A stretch of DNA of 64,000 bases, from contig NC_087112.1 of NCBI RefSeq assembly GCF_963855985.1, forward strand, positions 7,504,501-7,568,500. The letters are read 5' to 3'. Position numbers and translations under genes: made by a program. Positions 11,676-24,246 of this stretch are shown piece by piece. The stretch's first letter is position 1, and every line of letters begins with the position of its first letter. The notes under the pieces were generated by a model. That model worked only from the letters and a program-made list of their open reading frames with translations. It ran no database searches and was not told where the DNA came from. This stretch comes from Ostrinia nubilalis (lineage: Eukaryota > Arthropoda > Insecta > Lepidoptera > Crambidae).

Positions 11676-14600
11676 TTACTGTAAAGGAAGAGGACAAACT
11701 CTAACTACAGGCCGAACATAAGTACCGGTTGCAGTGCGAATCTTTAAGGTGCGAATGATTTTGTCCTTTCCGGGATATACTTCCACAACCACACCCAATG
11801 GCCAACAAAGAGGATGCGCATTGTCATCTTTTATAACAACAACAGAGCCCACATCTATCGGTTTGGTCACCGTATTCCACTTTTCACGGCGTTGTAGAGA
11901 AGTTAAATACTCCTGACTCCAGCGACGCCAAAAGCTTTGCACTAATTTATTGACTAACTGATAACGCGTTAACCGATTGTCAGAAATATCAGAGACATTC
12001 TCTACTGGTAAGAATTTCAGTGGAGTTATATTGAGAAAGTGATTGGGAGTGAGAGCGGATATATCAGATGGGTCAGAGCTAAGAACACACAATGGTCTAC
12101 TATTCAATAAGCCTTCTATTTGTACAAGTACAGTGTTGAACTCTTCGTATGTTAACACTTGAAGACCAATAACTTTATAAAGATGCGTTTTTACATAACG
12201 AACATTTATCTCTGTGATGCCGTTAAAGTGCGGACCATATGGTGGACTATGAAGAAACTTAATGCGTTGTTCAGCCAAATGTGAACTTAAATAATTTTTG
12301 TGAGAGTCAGATTCTAAAAGAGCGTAAATTTCGTCAAGCTTGCGTTTAGCGCCAATGAAGTTAGTACCTCCGTCGCTATATATCATGGAAACGGGGCCTC
12401 TTCTACAAATGAATCGACGAAAAGCGGCGAGAAATAGATCAGAGCTTAAGTCTGAAACTAACTCTATGTGTAGAGCCTTAGTTGTAAGACAGCAAAATAA
12501 ACAAATATAAGCCTTCTGGCTTTTAACACCTCTGCGGCGAATGTGAGTAATAAAGAAGGGACCTGCATAATCGACTGATGTATAAACAAAAGCTTTAGCT
12601 TCTGAAACGCGGAATGATGGCAAGTCGCCCATAAGAGGGTTTGTAGATTTAGGGTTTAAACGAAAACAGATATTGCATTGATGCACTCTTTGACGTACTA
12701 AGTTACGTGCGGAAAGTATCCAAAATTTCTGTCTAAGCAGACTGAGTAGAAGTGAAGGACCAGTATGTAAATTACATACATGAAAGTAATCAACTAAAAG
12801 TTGAGTGAAGCGATGTTTAGGCGATAGAATGATTGGATGCTTTTGTCCATAGTTGAGTTGAGAGTGAGTGAGTCGACCTCCGACACGAAGTATATTATCA
12901 GAGTCAATGAAAGGGTTAAGTTTGAGAAGCGATTTGTTAAAGGGTTTATTATTTTTAATTGCGTGCATATCTTGAGTAAAAAATAGTGCCTGTATATGGC
13001 GTACTAAATAGAGTTCAGCGAGTTCTAAATCAGAGGATGTAACCACTCCGTTTGAACGTAGTATTTTAGCGAAGCGTAACACGTACACAGTAGCGCGTAA
13101 TAATTTTGGGTACGTGGAAATGCGATCAATTAATCGATCGAAAGGGTGAGAGTTCGATTGAGAGTTTGTCTCTGAAACAAGAGCGATAGTTTTCTCTTCC
13201 CGTCGAACACTGTTAGATGAAACTTGAAATGGCTCGATAGGCCATTGCGAGATTGGCTGAGCTGTCCATTGAGGAGAGTGAAACCAATTTAATTGATTTA
13301 ATAATGCTTTAGGAGTTACAGGTCGCGATATTACATCTGCAGGATTTTCATTTCCATTAACATGATGCCAAATTTTTGCGTTGAGTTTCGAATTAATTTC
13401 AGTAATTCTATTCGCAACAAATGTGTGAAATTTGTACGCGGGAGAATGTATCCACGTGAGAGTGACAGTCGAGTCTGAAAATGCGTAAATTGAGTTAACA
13501 GGATAACGATTCTCTATACTATCGCGAACCGATAATAAAAGATTTGTCAAGAGCAGCGCTGCGCACAGTTCAAGCCGCGCAAGAGATATTTTCTTTAAAG
13601 GCGCGACGCGCGATTTGGATGCGATAAGAAAGACTTCACCGGGTGAATCTGCATCAGAGCTCACGCGCACATAAACTACAGCTCCGTAGCATACTTCGCT
13701 GGCGTCCGCGAAGCCCATGATAGTGACGTGACAACCCGCGGTGATTCCTATATGACGAGATATTTTTAATTGCGATAAATTGTTAATCTCACTATCAAAC
13801 CGATTCCATTTATTTTTTATTGAGTCTGGAACTGGCTGATCCCATTCAAGTTCGCGCTGCCAGCATTCTTGAATTAAAAGTTTGAGAAACGCTGTCACAG
13901 GGCCTAGCAAACCCAAAGGGTCGAATAATCTAGCGGTTGCGGAAAGAATCGTGCGTTTTGTGCATTGGTCAGAGTTAGTAGAGTTAATGTTGTAAAGAAA
14001 AACGTCATCATTAGGAAGCCACTGCATGCCTATGATTTTTGTCGTAATTTCTGAGTCAGTGTCAAAATCGACGAGCTGTGGATTTTTATGCGAATCGGGA
14101 ATCTTATTTATAAGCTCAGGGTTGTTCGAGATCCACTTAACCATTTTAAACCCCCCGGCCATGAACATCTTAACCATTTGATGGTAAGATTGTTCAGCTT
14201 TTTCTAACCCGTCCATCGATGAGACATAATCGTCCATATACATACAGATTTGAGCTTCAGACGCGGCGATAGGATAATTCGCGCGCTCGTCCTCAGCGAG
14301 TTGGCGAACGACACGCATAGCGAGGTAAGGCGAGCTAGAAACGCCAAAAGAAACCCTATTGTATTGATAAGTATCAATCGGTGATTCAGGATCAAATCGA
14401 AATAATATGCGTTGAAACGGGTGGTGATTTTGATCAAGCTTTACACAGAAATACATCTTTTCAATATCAGCAGATAAAGCGACTGAGAAAATGCGTAAGT
14501 TAATTAAAAGATCAAAAATATTACTTTGTAAGTTTGGGCCAGTGTAAAGAACATCATTTAACGACTTTCCAGAGGTTGTTTTACAACTTGCATCTAAAAC

Positions 14601-16994
14601 GACTCGAGTTTTTGAAGTGAGTTTATCTGGTCGGTATACTGCATGATGAGGTATATAATAATTTGGAGTATTTTCCTCTGAATTCGATGCGTTTTCGACT
14701 TTTGACAGAAAACCGCGATCGATACAGTCTTGAATATTTTCATTATAGTTAGTGCGTAAGCCCGGAGTTGAGTCTAACCTTTTCTCTAAGTTATAAAAGC
14801 GACGCCTAGCAGTAAAGTAAGAATCGCCGAGTTCTGATGGGTCAAGTTTAAATGGCAAAGAAACGGTATACGTCCCAGAGTCGTCGCGAGAATGAGTTGA
14901 TTGGAAAATGTTTTCACATATTTCGTCGTCAGGGCTGATGTGTCTCTTAGTAGGTACACTTTCAAGCTCCCAAAAGCGTTGCGTGAGTGATTCTAATGAG
15001 TGCGAGTCTACATTGCAAAAGAATGCTTTATTATCATTGCGTGAATGAGCTGAGTAGCACTGAGCGCGTCCCATAGCGAGATATCCGAGCGTGGTTTCGA
15101 TAGCGATGACAGAGGATTGCGGTGAAGTTATTTTATTACTACCTAAAAGAAGCGGGAATATCTCATTGCCTAACAAACAATCGATTTCAGCAGGGATATC
15201 GAAGCTGTCATCAGCCATAGGAAGACCTTGTAAATGCGATAACTGGGTTATGTCAACCCTTACATCAGGTAAATAATCGGTTATTGTATCAATGACGCGT
15301 GCGTTTATTGTGTATTTACACCTGGGATCAAAGCGTGAGGCAATTGTGAAAGATACATATCCTAGCGACACACTTTCAGACTGACCTATGCCCTTAATAG
15401 TGGTAGGTAGCGGATTGACTTTTAAGTTCAGTCGCGCACAACATTTATTTGTGATAAAGTTGCTCATCGAACCTGTGTCTAGAAACACGCGTAATTTTTG
15501 ACACGTCTTATTATTGTCATAAGTATACACTGACGCGGTGGGTAATAAGACCGTGGTACTAGATTCATCAGCGATCGACGGCGTGACTGCAGAGAGAGAT
15601 ACATTGTTGGTTGGCATCGATTGCAACGGCGGCGTGACCGGACCGGGCGCGGACATGGACGCGTCGGTCGGCGAAAGCGTCGCGCTGCAAGTCAGCTGTT
15701 GTGACGTCATAGGTCTATTCACGTTAAAGTTATCTATATGAATAAGAGTGTGATGTTTACGTTGGCAAACTGAGCAACGATTTTGAGATCTGCAATCTTT
15801 GATGTTATGAAAGCCTAAACAATTGAGACAAAAGTTACATTTCGTAACTAAAGAGTGGCGAGTTGGCGCATTTTTCGAGAGAAAATAACTGCATTTGAAC
15901 AGGGCATGTTCAGGTTCCGTCTTACAAAGTTGACAATTCTTGCGTACAGCGGATGGAGTGTATGAGCCTTGCGAATTCGGTTGAGATTGGAAGTAATGTT
16001 GATTGGGTTTTACTCCAGAAGCTGTATTAGAAACAAACGACTGTGTCGGTTTCGAGTTTTTAGACTGCGATGCGAAATTCGTTTTATTATTAACGTACAG
16101 CTTATTCTGCGTAAAAGATGAGCGTAAAGAATGGATCTTATTCTGTTCTTTTATAAAAGTCTTGAGATCATTAAACGTAGGCATTTTTACGTGCTTAATG
16201 GATTGTTCAAATAAATTTAGAGTGTCTTTGTCTAATTTACTGAGAGCAATATGAGTCAAAATGAAATCGGAAAGGTCATCAATCTGTAAACGTCGTAAGG
16301 CAGCTTCAGCTGAGCAATACTGTTCCAAAAATTCATCTAAAGATTGCGATTTGAAGTTTATTAACTGTTCCAAATACATAGAGGCTTGTACTCTTATGTC
16401 TTGGTATTTTTCTAATAGGTTGTTCCAAATTATGTTATAGTTCTCACCAGTCGGTGGAATACCCGAGCAAATTGTAAGTGCTTTTCCGGAAAGTTTTCCT
16501 ATAAGGTATTGAGCCTTTTCACCTGGAGACAAACCAGTGTTCTCATGAATAAGAGTTTTAAAATTTTGGTAGAAAACGGGCCACTTGGAAGGGGCTCCGT
16601 CGAAAGAGACTAGTTCTAAAGGCGGTAATTTTTTTACGAAATCCTGTTTGCGACGCTCTGTGTTGGCCTTTAGTTGTGCGATGGAGCTTTGCACCGAAAG
16701 GATGTTACAGTACAAATCGTCAAACGAGTTGAGTGCGGCAAATGTAGGTTTGAGTTCCTCATCATTTTTCATATAACACAAATTAAGTTCGTCAATAGTA
16801 TCAAGAAAATCCGATCTTGTTTTTTCAATCGAATGCATGCGAGACATGAAAATTTGTTCAATCTGAGGGTCGGAGACCTTTAGGCTGAGGTCGTATAGTT
16901 CCTGAACCCTCTGAAAAAGCGCTTCTTTTTTAGCTTCAAGCAAATTAATTTTGCGTTTTACTCCCTCCATTGTATTGTAGGTGAGCAAACACAC
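11676..16994 (-). CDS. BEL/Pao gag-pol polyprotein, 1772 aa, intact
   Basis: Single frame encoding all retrotransposition functions. Residues 1-300 form a gag-like region of the DUF1759 type (LELVSFDG near 127). Cysteine/histidine knuckles follow (about 354-420). The aspartic protease has LDTGS near 505. The reverse transcriptase has the YMDD box near 919. The Pao-type RNase H has FADAS near 1095, SLARLELCAA near 1138 and NPADVISR near 1217. The integrase has an HHCC zinc motif (about 1404-1443), catalytic Asp residues in SVDYAG and SDGGTNF (near 1475 and 1541) and a Glu near 1595. The DUF5641-like C-terminus ends near PVVRVCPLP. The start is the first ATG after the stop-rich leader; a second Met eight codons on (MEGVKRK) is an equally good start. 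Domain order is that of Pao/BEL. No frameshift or internal stop. Confidence 0.96.
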   Translation of the reverse strand: MCLLTYNTMEGVKRKINLLEAKKEALFQRVQELYDLSLKVSDPQIEQIFMSRMHSIEKTRSDFLDTIDELNLCYMKNDEELKPTFAALNSFDDLYCNILSVQSSIAQLKANTERRKQDFVKKLPPLELVSFDGAPSKWPVFYQNFKTLIHENTGLSPGEKAQYLIGKLSGKALTICSGIPPTGENYNIIWNNLLEKYQDIRVQASMYLEQLINFKSQSLDEFLEQYCSAEAALRRLQIDDLSDFILTHIALSKLDKDTLNLFEQSIKHVKMPTFNDLKTFIKEQNKIHSLRSSFTQNKLYVNNKTNFASQSKNSKPTQSFVSNTASGVKPNQHYFQSQPNSQGSYTPSAVRKNCQLCKTEPEHALFKCSYFLSKNAPTRHSLVTKCNFCLNCLGFHNIKDCRSQNRCSVCQRKHHTLIHIDNFNVNRPMTSQQLTCSATLSPTDASMSAPGPVTPPLQSMPTNNVSLSAVTPSIADESSTTVLLPTASVYTYDNNKTCQKLRVFLDTGSMSNFITNKCCARLNLKVNPLPTTIKGIGQSESVSLGYVSFTIASRFDPRCKYTINARVIDTITDYLPDVRVDITQLSHLQGLPMADDSFDIPAEIDCLLGNEIFPLLLGSNKITSPQSSVIAIETTLGYLAMGRAQCYSAHSRNDNKAFFCNVDSHSLESLTQRFWELESVPTKRHISPDDEICENIFQSTHSRDDSGTYTVSLPFKLDPSELGDSYFTARRRFYNLEKRLDSTPGLRTNYNENIQDCIDRGFLSKVENASNSEENTPNYYIPHHAVYRPDKLTSKTRVVLDASCKTTSGKSLNDVLYTGPNLQSNIFDLLINLRIFSVALSADIEKMYFCVKLDQNHHPFQRILFRFDPESPIDTYQYNRVSFGVSSSPYLAMRVVRQLAEDERANYPIAASEAQICMYMDDYVSSMDGLEKAEQSYHQMVKMFMAGGFKMVKWISNNPELINKIPDSHKNPQLVDFDTDSEITTKIIGMQWLPNDDVFLYNINSTNSDQCTKRTILSATARLFDPLGLLGPVTAFLKLLIQECWQRELEWDQPVPDSIKNKWNRFDSEINNLSQLKISRHIGITAGCHVTIMGFADASEVCYGAVVYVRVSSDADSPGEVFLIASKSRVAPLKKISLARLELCAALLLTNLLLSVRDSIENRYPVNSIYAFSDSTVTLTWIHSPAYKFHTFVANRITEINSKLNAKIWHHVNGNENPADVISRPVTPKALLNQLNWFHSPQWTAQPISQWPIEPFQVSSNSVRREEKTIALVSETNSQSNSHPFDRLIDRISTYPKLLRATVYVLRFAKILRSNGVVTSSDLELAELYLVRHIQALFFTQDMHAIKNNKPFNKSLLKLNPFIDSDNILRVGGRLTHSQLNYGQKHPIILSPKHRFTQLLVDYFHVCNLHTGPSLLLSLLRQKFWILSARNLVRQRVHQCNICFRLNPKSTNPLMGDLPSFRVSEAKAFVYTSVDYAGPFFITHIRRRGVKSQKAYICLFCCLTTKALHIELVSDLSSDLFLAAFRRFICRRGPVSMIYSDGGTNFIGAKRKLDEIYALLESDSHKNYLSSHLAEQRIKFLHSPPYGPHFNGITEINVRYVKTHLYKVIGLQVLTYEEFNTVLVQIEGLLNSRPLCVLSSDPSDISALTPNHFLNITPLKFLPVENVSDISDNRLTRYQLVNKLVQSFWRRWSQEYLTSLQRREKWNTVTKPIDVGSVVVIKDDNAHPLCWPLGVVVEVYPGKDKIIRTLKIRTATGTYVRPVVRVCPLPLQ

Positions 16995-17336
16995 GTACGA
17001 GGGCTAGCGTTAAAAATGAGTTGAGTTGTGCGTATTTATTTATAATCCAGTAGGAAAATAAAATGCGTAGCGTATGTAAGCGAATTTGAAATTGAATTGA
17101 AATAAAATTTTAAAAGATTGAATTTAAAAAATACACGTGTTTACAAACAACGAGTTGACGTTTGAGCGAATAGTAATTTCTAGAATGTGTCAAATGTCAA
17201 ACGAATCGAACTTTCCAGAAAGAATGTGTCAAACGAGCGAATTTTCTAGAATTTTCTAGAGAGTTGTCAAAATGACGGATGCGTGAAAATGTGTAGTTGT
17301 GATTTTCTGTAAGTGTAAAGGATAGGAAATGAACCA

Positions 17337-17353
17337 TCCGGCTCGAAGGACCA
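17337..17353 (-). other. Primer binding site, tRNA-Tyr type
   Basis: Nine bases inside the 5' LTR, the minus strand reads TGGTCCTTCGAGCCGGA. This complements a tRNA 3' end ...CCGGCTCGAAGGA-CCA. An acceptor stem beginning CCTTCG is that of animal tRNA-Tyr (from memory of tRNA sequences, not searched). Confidence 0.75.
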
Positions 17354-17362
17354 GAAAGGAGT

Positions 17363-17692
17363 TGTAGGAGATTGGGATAGGAACGGGATGGGATACCTTC
17401 GATTGAGCAGACTCCACAGGACGGTCCAAGCTTGGTTCTTCTTTCACTTTCACAAACACTTGAATTTTTATTGAGATGAGTTTAGCGCGCGATTTGGGTT
17501 TATTTGAATTGGTTTATTTTGGATACTTATTTAGTAATAAACGCCCAGATAGGTAGGCGAAGCGGCGCGTTGCGATGCGAGAGCGAGACTGAAGGTGGGA
17601 GGGAGAGGATAGGAAAAAGGACTGTCAGAATGAGTGATAGAATAGTGTGACATGAGTTCGAAATGTATGAGGTTTTAATGCTGGCGCGTACA
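17363..17692 (-). repeat. 5' LTR of the BEL/Pao element
   Basis: 330 bp with TG..CA ends. By element orientation this is the upstream LTR and should hold the promoter. It matches 11181-11510 throughout on reading. Host ACCTA follows at 17693. Confidence 0.95.
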
Positions 17693-18066
17693 ACCTACAT
17701 ACTGCCTACCTAATATTGGCGTATCTAGGCTTCTTTTTCAGGGGGAGCCTGTGCGATATACGCGATATTAAAATAACAATTTCAGACAATAACCAATTTG
17801 GAATACCATAGATCTTATTCGAATAAACAATTAATGGAAAATTGCGAACGTGATTGTGTAATTACATGGTCAATTGTCGAAAACTAGTATAACGTACCTA
17901 ACATGGCCGTGTTTAACTGATTACGTACTTAGTATGTGCACAAGTTGTAGCAATTTTATTAACTTGAAACTTTTGGATCGTAGTAAGTTATCAGTTAGCG
18001 TTTAGCAGAACGAAACGTGGTTTCGGTAAACTGTTTTCGGCTACTAATAAGGTTTTAGTTGGTAGT

Positions 18067-18165
18067 TTATCATCATCATTTCAGCCACAGGACGTCCACT
18101 GCCGAACATAGGCCTCCCCAATGATTTCCACAATGGCCGGTTGGTGGTGGCCTGCGTCTACATCC
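18067..18165 (-). mobile_element. RTE-type LINE 3' scrap
   Basis: Reverse copy: CATCATCATTTCAGCCACAG, then GACGTCCACTGCCGAACATA and GGCCGGTTGGTGGTGGCCTG. Confidence 0.65.
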
Positions 18166-18398
18166 TCCTTACCTAGGTACGCTTTAAAATACAAGTATTG
18201 TGTAAACTTAAATTTAAGCTTGAAAAATCCCGGAACTGCTCTGGTTCTAACATATTATTATCTGAACATACCGTGGGCGTATTAAAATTTCATTGGTTTT
18301 TAGGACCAAGCAATAAAAATAGACGTAGTGAGTATGGATCACGTAAACGTAACGCATGTGTGTCCAAAAATTTTACTTTCTCAAGACTTTATACGAGT

Positions 18399-18534
18399 AC
18401 GCCCGTATTCACAAACATTACCTACTATCAGGTCTCACAGTGCCCGTGGACGCATAGGGTCACACACGAACCATTCACAGGGCTCTATTCAACTGCTGCT
18501 TCAATTAAGCATCGTTTGTGAATTTAACGGGTGT
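18399..18534. mobile_element. MITE, ACGCCCGTATTCACAAAC family, copy 1
   Basis: 136 bp, ends ACGCCCGTATTCACAAAC and near-complement GTTTGTGAATTTAACGGGTGT. Confidence 0.65.
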
Positions 18535-19066
18535 AACTACTATTTTAAATCAACCCCTAAAACCTGAAATGAATGGACAAGTCATCTAGGTAGGTATACC
18601 TAGAAGTCCTGTTTGCATGGATCATACGTCAAATATGTAGAAAATCGTGGATTAATTTTGGCCATAAGCATACATGGGTAAATGGACATACTGTTCGACT
18701 ACCCACAGTGGCGCTGACACCCGCACCCACGCGTTTACGACCGATAGCAGCCGCTTTACATAAAACTGTATTGTACCCGCATATTTTATGTGTGAAAATC
18801 GCTTCACAAAAAATATGGATGAACTTTGTGTAAAGATTTAAGTAAGTCTGAACACTGTTGCTGTGTCAACGTTTCGAAATTCTACATAAAAATTGCGGGG
18901 GTGGATCTTTTCAAGCACAATTTATTTTGACGGGTTAGGTATATTATCATACCATATAGACAACATACTTAGATAAGGTACGAGTACGTTGTCTTCATAC
19001 AGTGTGTATGAAGATATACCTCTGATCAAAATGAGGTTCATTGAGTTCAATGAGGTTTAACCCAGC

Positions 19067-19190
19067 CTAAGGCTGAGTTGCACCACTTAACTTTGACCGT
19101 AACTTTAACGATAACCCGTGTTTTTGTATGGAGTTTGACAGATTTTTGACGTTTGTTTAAGTTAAAATAGGATGGTGCGACAGAGCCTAA
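19067..19190. mobile_element. MITE, GGCTGAGTTGCACCA family, copy 3
   Basis: 124 bp, starts CTAAGGCTGAGTTGCACCA, directly preceded by a second AACCCAGCCTAA end, so two copies may have abutted here. Confidence 0.72.
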
Positions 19191-22100
19191 ATCCATCGTA
19201 CGTAACGCGATCCAAACAGAAATCTACATCATTCAACCAGTTAGTATACTGAATCACGTATAATACAGAATATTATACGTGATTAACGTATGATGATCTC
19301 CGCTTACCTTTGGGTGGAAGTCAATCCTTTTAGATGATTCAAACTCCTTCCCTAGTTTGGTTCTAGCGGACAAACGGTTATCCTCAAGATTCCAGTGGTG
19401 GGAATAGTCCCGTTAAGAACAACTAAATAAATGTATGTTTAGGCACTAGGCGTGAGACGTGAGACTAAAATAGAACCATGTAAATTGTGGAATGTCCTTT
19501 CAGTGCGTGGGCGAAAGTATATAGCTCTTAACCCTTACACAAAGCAAAGGTGGAATCAGAGGCCAGATCAATTTGAACTTTATTCTGTGAAGATACAGTT
19601 GAAATCCAATGCAAATATTTTTTCCTAAGCTTAGCTAAGGGTTAACGGCTGAATTCTAGAGGATTATAAGGGAAAGGCGTCAAATAACACAACCATCTAG
19701 ATTTCTTAATAGGTATATTTTTACATTGGAAATAATACAGGCGGTTACATAAAATAAATAGGGTACGATTTACATATCCAAAGTGATGTTTACAAACGAA
19801 ATGCAAGAAATATACTTATCTACATGCGAAGTTGCGAACTACGTTGTTGTATTGATCAGTTTAGTAGATTGGTGGTTTTAATTATACACATGTTGTATTC
19901 TTGACGAAGTACTTTTTGCACCAATCTGTCAAAGAGACCAATACCTGATAGCCAAACTGTACAAAATATAAGAAAAACCATCCTTTGCTTAACAACACTA
20001 AAGATGGTTTCATTGAATCTTAAACCATAGTTCACACAATGTCCATTTTTATGTTATCAACAAAACAACCTTGTGCAAAATGGCATAGGATTTATTCTGT
20101 TAAAAAATAAATAATAATATCCGGATTTTTATGTAAACATTATGTGAACTACTCATAAGTAATTAACATATTAAATATATCATAAGGAATATTAAGGAAG
20201 GGGTAGTAATTAACTTGACACCAATGTGTCCTCGGCTGTACTAAAAAAGTGAATAAATTAATTTCAATTACATTTACCTTATCTAAATTAGACATCGAAT
20301 AATACTTTAAGCATCTGAAAATACAATTCCTAAGAATCTAACAGCATTATTGTAATTTTTGGTATAGTAAATTTTTTTCTATAAAATAATAAACATAAAA
20401 TAAAAAAATTACAACAATTATTCACATTTTTAATACAACCTCCTTGTTAAATAATATAGTTTTAGTAACAAAATTAAAAATATTGCGTTGTGATGGTAAA
20501 TAATAATAACTTTTTCTTGTGCTTTCTTTTGTGTAGACTTATTTTTAATGTTAGTTTTAACGGTATACATTTCCGATACAATATTCATAAATCCACGACT
20601 TGTTAGTTAGTTTATTACAACTAAGTTTATGCAGAAAGCGTACTACGAATTGGTCAATATGATCAATTGGTAAAAAATGTATAAAAATCATACACATAAC
20701 TAAATAATAATACATAATCTCAAAAAATACTATGCCGTAACAGTAATTAGTATGTGGGAAACTAACGGTGGATAATTTTAACCTATTTATTAATTAGGCA
20801 AGTGTAATTCGGTACGAAAAGCAGTTTTTATGTCAACAACCAAATTATTAGATTGATCAAACTTTGATTCAATTTTATATGCCAATATTTCAAAGTCTTT
20901 ATTGTTTCAGTGATGTACGATACCAGCCATTTTAATAATGTGATGCTAACATAAACACTGCTTTCCTTTAAAACAAATTGGAATGCGTCATACCGGTAGG
21001 GAAGTATTAAAAAATTGGCACAGTAACGTACGTACAAAGGCGGTATTAATAGGTACACTTCAATATCGTTATTAAAAACCTGGCAACATTTTTACACCTT
21101 ACATACTAGCAACACTCCTCAGGCGTACATACAACATAGAACATGAATTAAACTAGCAATCTTCTGACTTGTATTCATAGTATGACTTACCACTACTGTA
21201 GTGTTCATTTACTTACATTTCGACTACATAAAAAACACAAAATGCTGATTCTGGAGGCATTCTCTGTTTTTTGTTAAAAGAAAAAAGTAGCGCTAAAAAT
21301 ATTTACTTCAACGATACATGACAATACTTTATTTTTTTCTGTATTATACACCTAGTAATAGGAATTATCGTAGACATTTTCACTAATAAGAAATGTGGAT
21401 CAAATCAATTATTAATAATTACGTAATAACCAACAAATCGTCGCTAATGGGACAACTATGCTAATAATCAAAATAGAATATTAGAGAATGCTTAGCAAAA
21501 TCAGCCAAGAGCTTGCCACTTATAAAAAACGTAGCGTGTATACATAAGGCCGTGGACACACTGTATAACCCAATAAACGTTAGGTTAGAAGAGTGTAAGC
21601 TGAAGAAACAAGATACAATTTTAATAATGAACTAACTACATGGAGTTCTTCACACAGCGATGGAGTAATAAACAACATCTTTGCTATGTGTGTCGTGCCA
21701 TTTTGAGGGCAAACTGTATGATACTTAGTCGGGGTCTTATCTTTTTGCAAATTGGTATTTATTAGAGCACTTTAAAGTTTAAAGGAAGGTTTGTTACTAA
21801 AACTATTAGATCACTTCAACTCAGTAAAGGTCAGATCAAACAGGTTTCAGATGACACGGACCAGGTTTTTAGACAAAATCTAACCAGTCACAACATTAAA
21901 AATGTATAAAGATTCAAACAAAATATGACATTGTTTATTATATTAATCAAAATATAATATAAACAAAAAACAAACTCAAGAAGGAAATGGAGTTATCAAT
22001 TTAATCTAACAGCCTATTTAATATTTTCCAGATCAAAACCAACATCCGTGGTATTTGATATAATTTGACCCAAAAAAAAATATTTCAACTTCGAGACTTT

Positions 22101-22756
22101 GAAACTATTAATTTTTATTTAAATGCAGAAAGAGAGCTGTGAATGCGGCAAATGTAACAATACATGTAATAATATGTAAACTTTACATTTATTAAAACAT
22201 GTATATTTAATTACGAATAACTTTAAAAGGACTCAAAGTTGTATCAATTAGAAAAAAAAATTTAACTGTCTATGAAATATTATTATGACATCCAGATTTC
22301 TAAATTGTAGCTAACAGTCAATAATGTGTATAAACAGGATCATACTTAATATTTTTAAAGTCCATGAATGTATGAATTACCCTGATCATTGTAAATAATG
22401 AATGATCGTGTATTTAACGCAAACAAAAACTAGATAATTTAAAAAATATACAAAAATAACTTTCATGTGTAAAAAATATATAACAAAATATGAAAAAAGA
22501 AAACTGTAGACTGTAGAAAATAAATATTGAGATATTATATTTAGATCTACTTTTGAACGCGGTCTGTTCTTAGTCGGGAGAAACTTCATTTAGAAATATG
22601 TGAGATTATTATAATTTGTAGTCAGTACTCAGCTTTACAATAAAATAATGGTTATGATGATGACTCCATAAATGGATTTCGAAATAAGAATAATAGGAGA
22701 TAACGGCAAAAAATCGTCTACTTATTTATCTTTTGATTGTAAGTTATTTAAAGTAC

Positions 22757-23227
22757 AGTCACGGAATGAAAAGGTTCGTCAGTTTTGAAATTGATTCCTT
22801 CAACGAATCGCGAGCACATATTACCTTTTGAAACTATGTTACAGAATAATCTCGAGTTAGAGAAAATAATCTTTAACTGTTCGTCAGTAAAGTTCAAAAT
22901 TATTCAGATCAAAGTTGTTTGACGATTTATCTTGTCAAGAAGATTATTATGATTGATAAACTAAAACCTTCTTGTTGGTTCAACCTGCCATTATTATTTC
23001 TTTTAATTAAAAAAAAAATAATGGCAATTGGTCAATGTCATCATTGCATTGCACTGATGGGATAGAAAAATAAACAAGCAAAACCTTATTCGTTAGCAAA
23101 CGTCATATTTATTTAAATGTTAGCAACACTGTTTCTTGTACTGTTATGTTGGCAGGTTTGACTCTTACAGTACCTAGTGCAAGCGAAAACCGACACTAAG
23201 GTGACGAACCTTTTCATTCCGCGACTG
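22757..23227. mobile_element. TA-flanked MITE, CAGTCGCGGAATG ends
   Basis: 471 bp. Left end CAGTCACGGAATGAAAAGG and right end complement CCTTTTCATTCCGCGACTG, TA on each side, about 28-bp inverted repeats. Confidence 0.77.
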
Positions 23228-23536
23228 TACATATACCAATTAATTGTGGTTGTTTTCAAATTTTAAACTTTCAGAAACACAAAAAGTTGTATGAATAAAT
23301 TTAGATATACCGATAGACATTTATATCCATAAATACATGCAATGTTGTCCCATAAAAGCCTATCCTACCAGTACGCTACAGACCGACTATCCCTACAACC
23401 ATCACATATAGAACAACATACATTGACGCTTTTCTTTGGTTCACCGAGTAAATGCGGGTAGTTTGCGCGCGTTGGATTTGAGTAACCACAAGAAAAAATT
23501 TGGGATATTGTGGTATGTTATATTAGCTGTAATATA

Positions 23537-23800
23537 CAGGGTGTTAGGTAAATGGGTATATGAGCCGACACTAGCCCATGTTAACATGGTCATATAAATG
23601 GTATGGTGAAGTCAGAAAATTGATATCTTCATTTTAATTATTTTAATTTTCATACAAATCGGATTTTATAAAATTTATTTTGTATGAAAATAAAAATAAA
23701 AAAAATGATGATATCAAATTTCTGACTTCACCATACCATTTATATGACCATGTTAACATGGGCTAGTGTCGGCTCATATACCCATTTACCTAACACCCTG
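23537..23800. mobile_element. 264-bp palindromic MITE, CAGGGTGTT family, copy 1
   Basis: Ends CAGGGTGTTAGGTAAATGG and complement, TA on each side, each arm about 115 bp, forming a near-complete hairpin. A copy of the same length lies at 50039-50302. Confidence 0.85.
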
Positions 23801-24246
23801 TATAATACCTAATTTACTTGGAATAAAGTTCAACGTTTGTCAAAACTTTTGACTCAAAAGTGTTCCTGCAAAGATTTATTTCGTTGCAAACGTACATAGT
23901 AAGTTTTTACATAAAGATAACACATTTTAATCATAAATAATGACGGTATGTACTCAAGAGTTACAAAAAGCAATCATTACGCGGACAAATCTTGACTTTC
24001 CTCTTACGTAGTTGTAACAATTTTATTATTATTGGCATTGAACACTTCGAAGATAAATAAAAGGACATGTAACGGGAAATATAAACAAATGCGAATATGA
24101 TAGAATAAACTATAGTGGAATCCGCTTGGAAAAGGTCTACAACGTTAACAAATAACTGACTGATCTTTGACACCGTACATAAAAAATACGATGTCAGCGT
24201 CCTATACATGACAGAAATGTCACGTATACTTGACCAATCCCAAACA

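Larger units (their letters stand above)
11181..17692 (-). mobile_element. Complete BEL/Pao LTR retrotransposon
   Basis: A 6.5-kb element lying on the minus strand. Two direct 330-bp LTRs that match base for base on reading flank one long gag-pol frame. The host pentamer ACCTA occurs just outside both ends (11176-11180 and 17693-17697), a target-site duplication of the size usual for BEL/Pao. A tRNA-Tyr-type primer site follows the 5' LTR and a G-rich tract precedes the 3' LTR. Matching LTRs and an unbroken frame mean a recent insertion. The element lies outside the phosphatase exons that were found. Confidence 0.96.
17698..19689. other. No gene seen; RTE scrap and two MITEs
   Basis: Mixed AT-rich DNA with the repeats listed separately. 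Confidence 0.5.
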
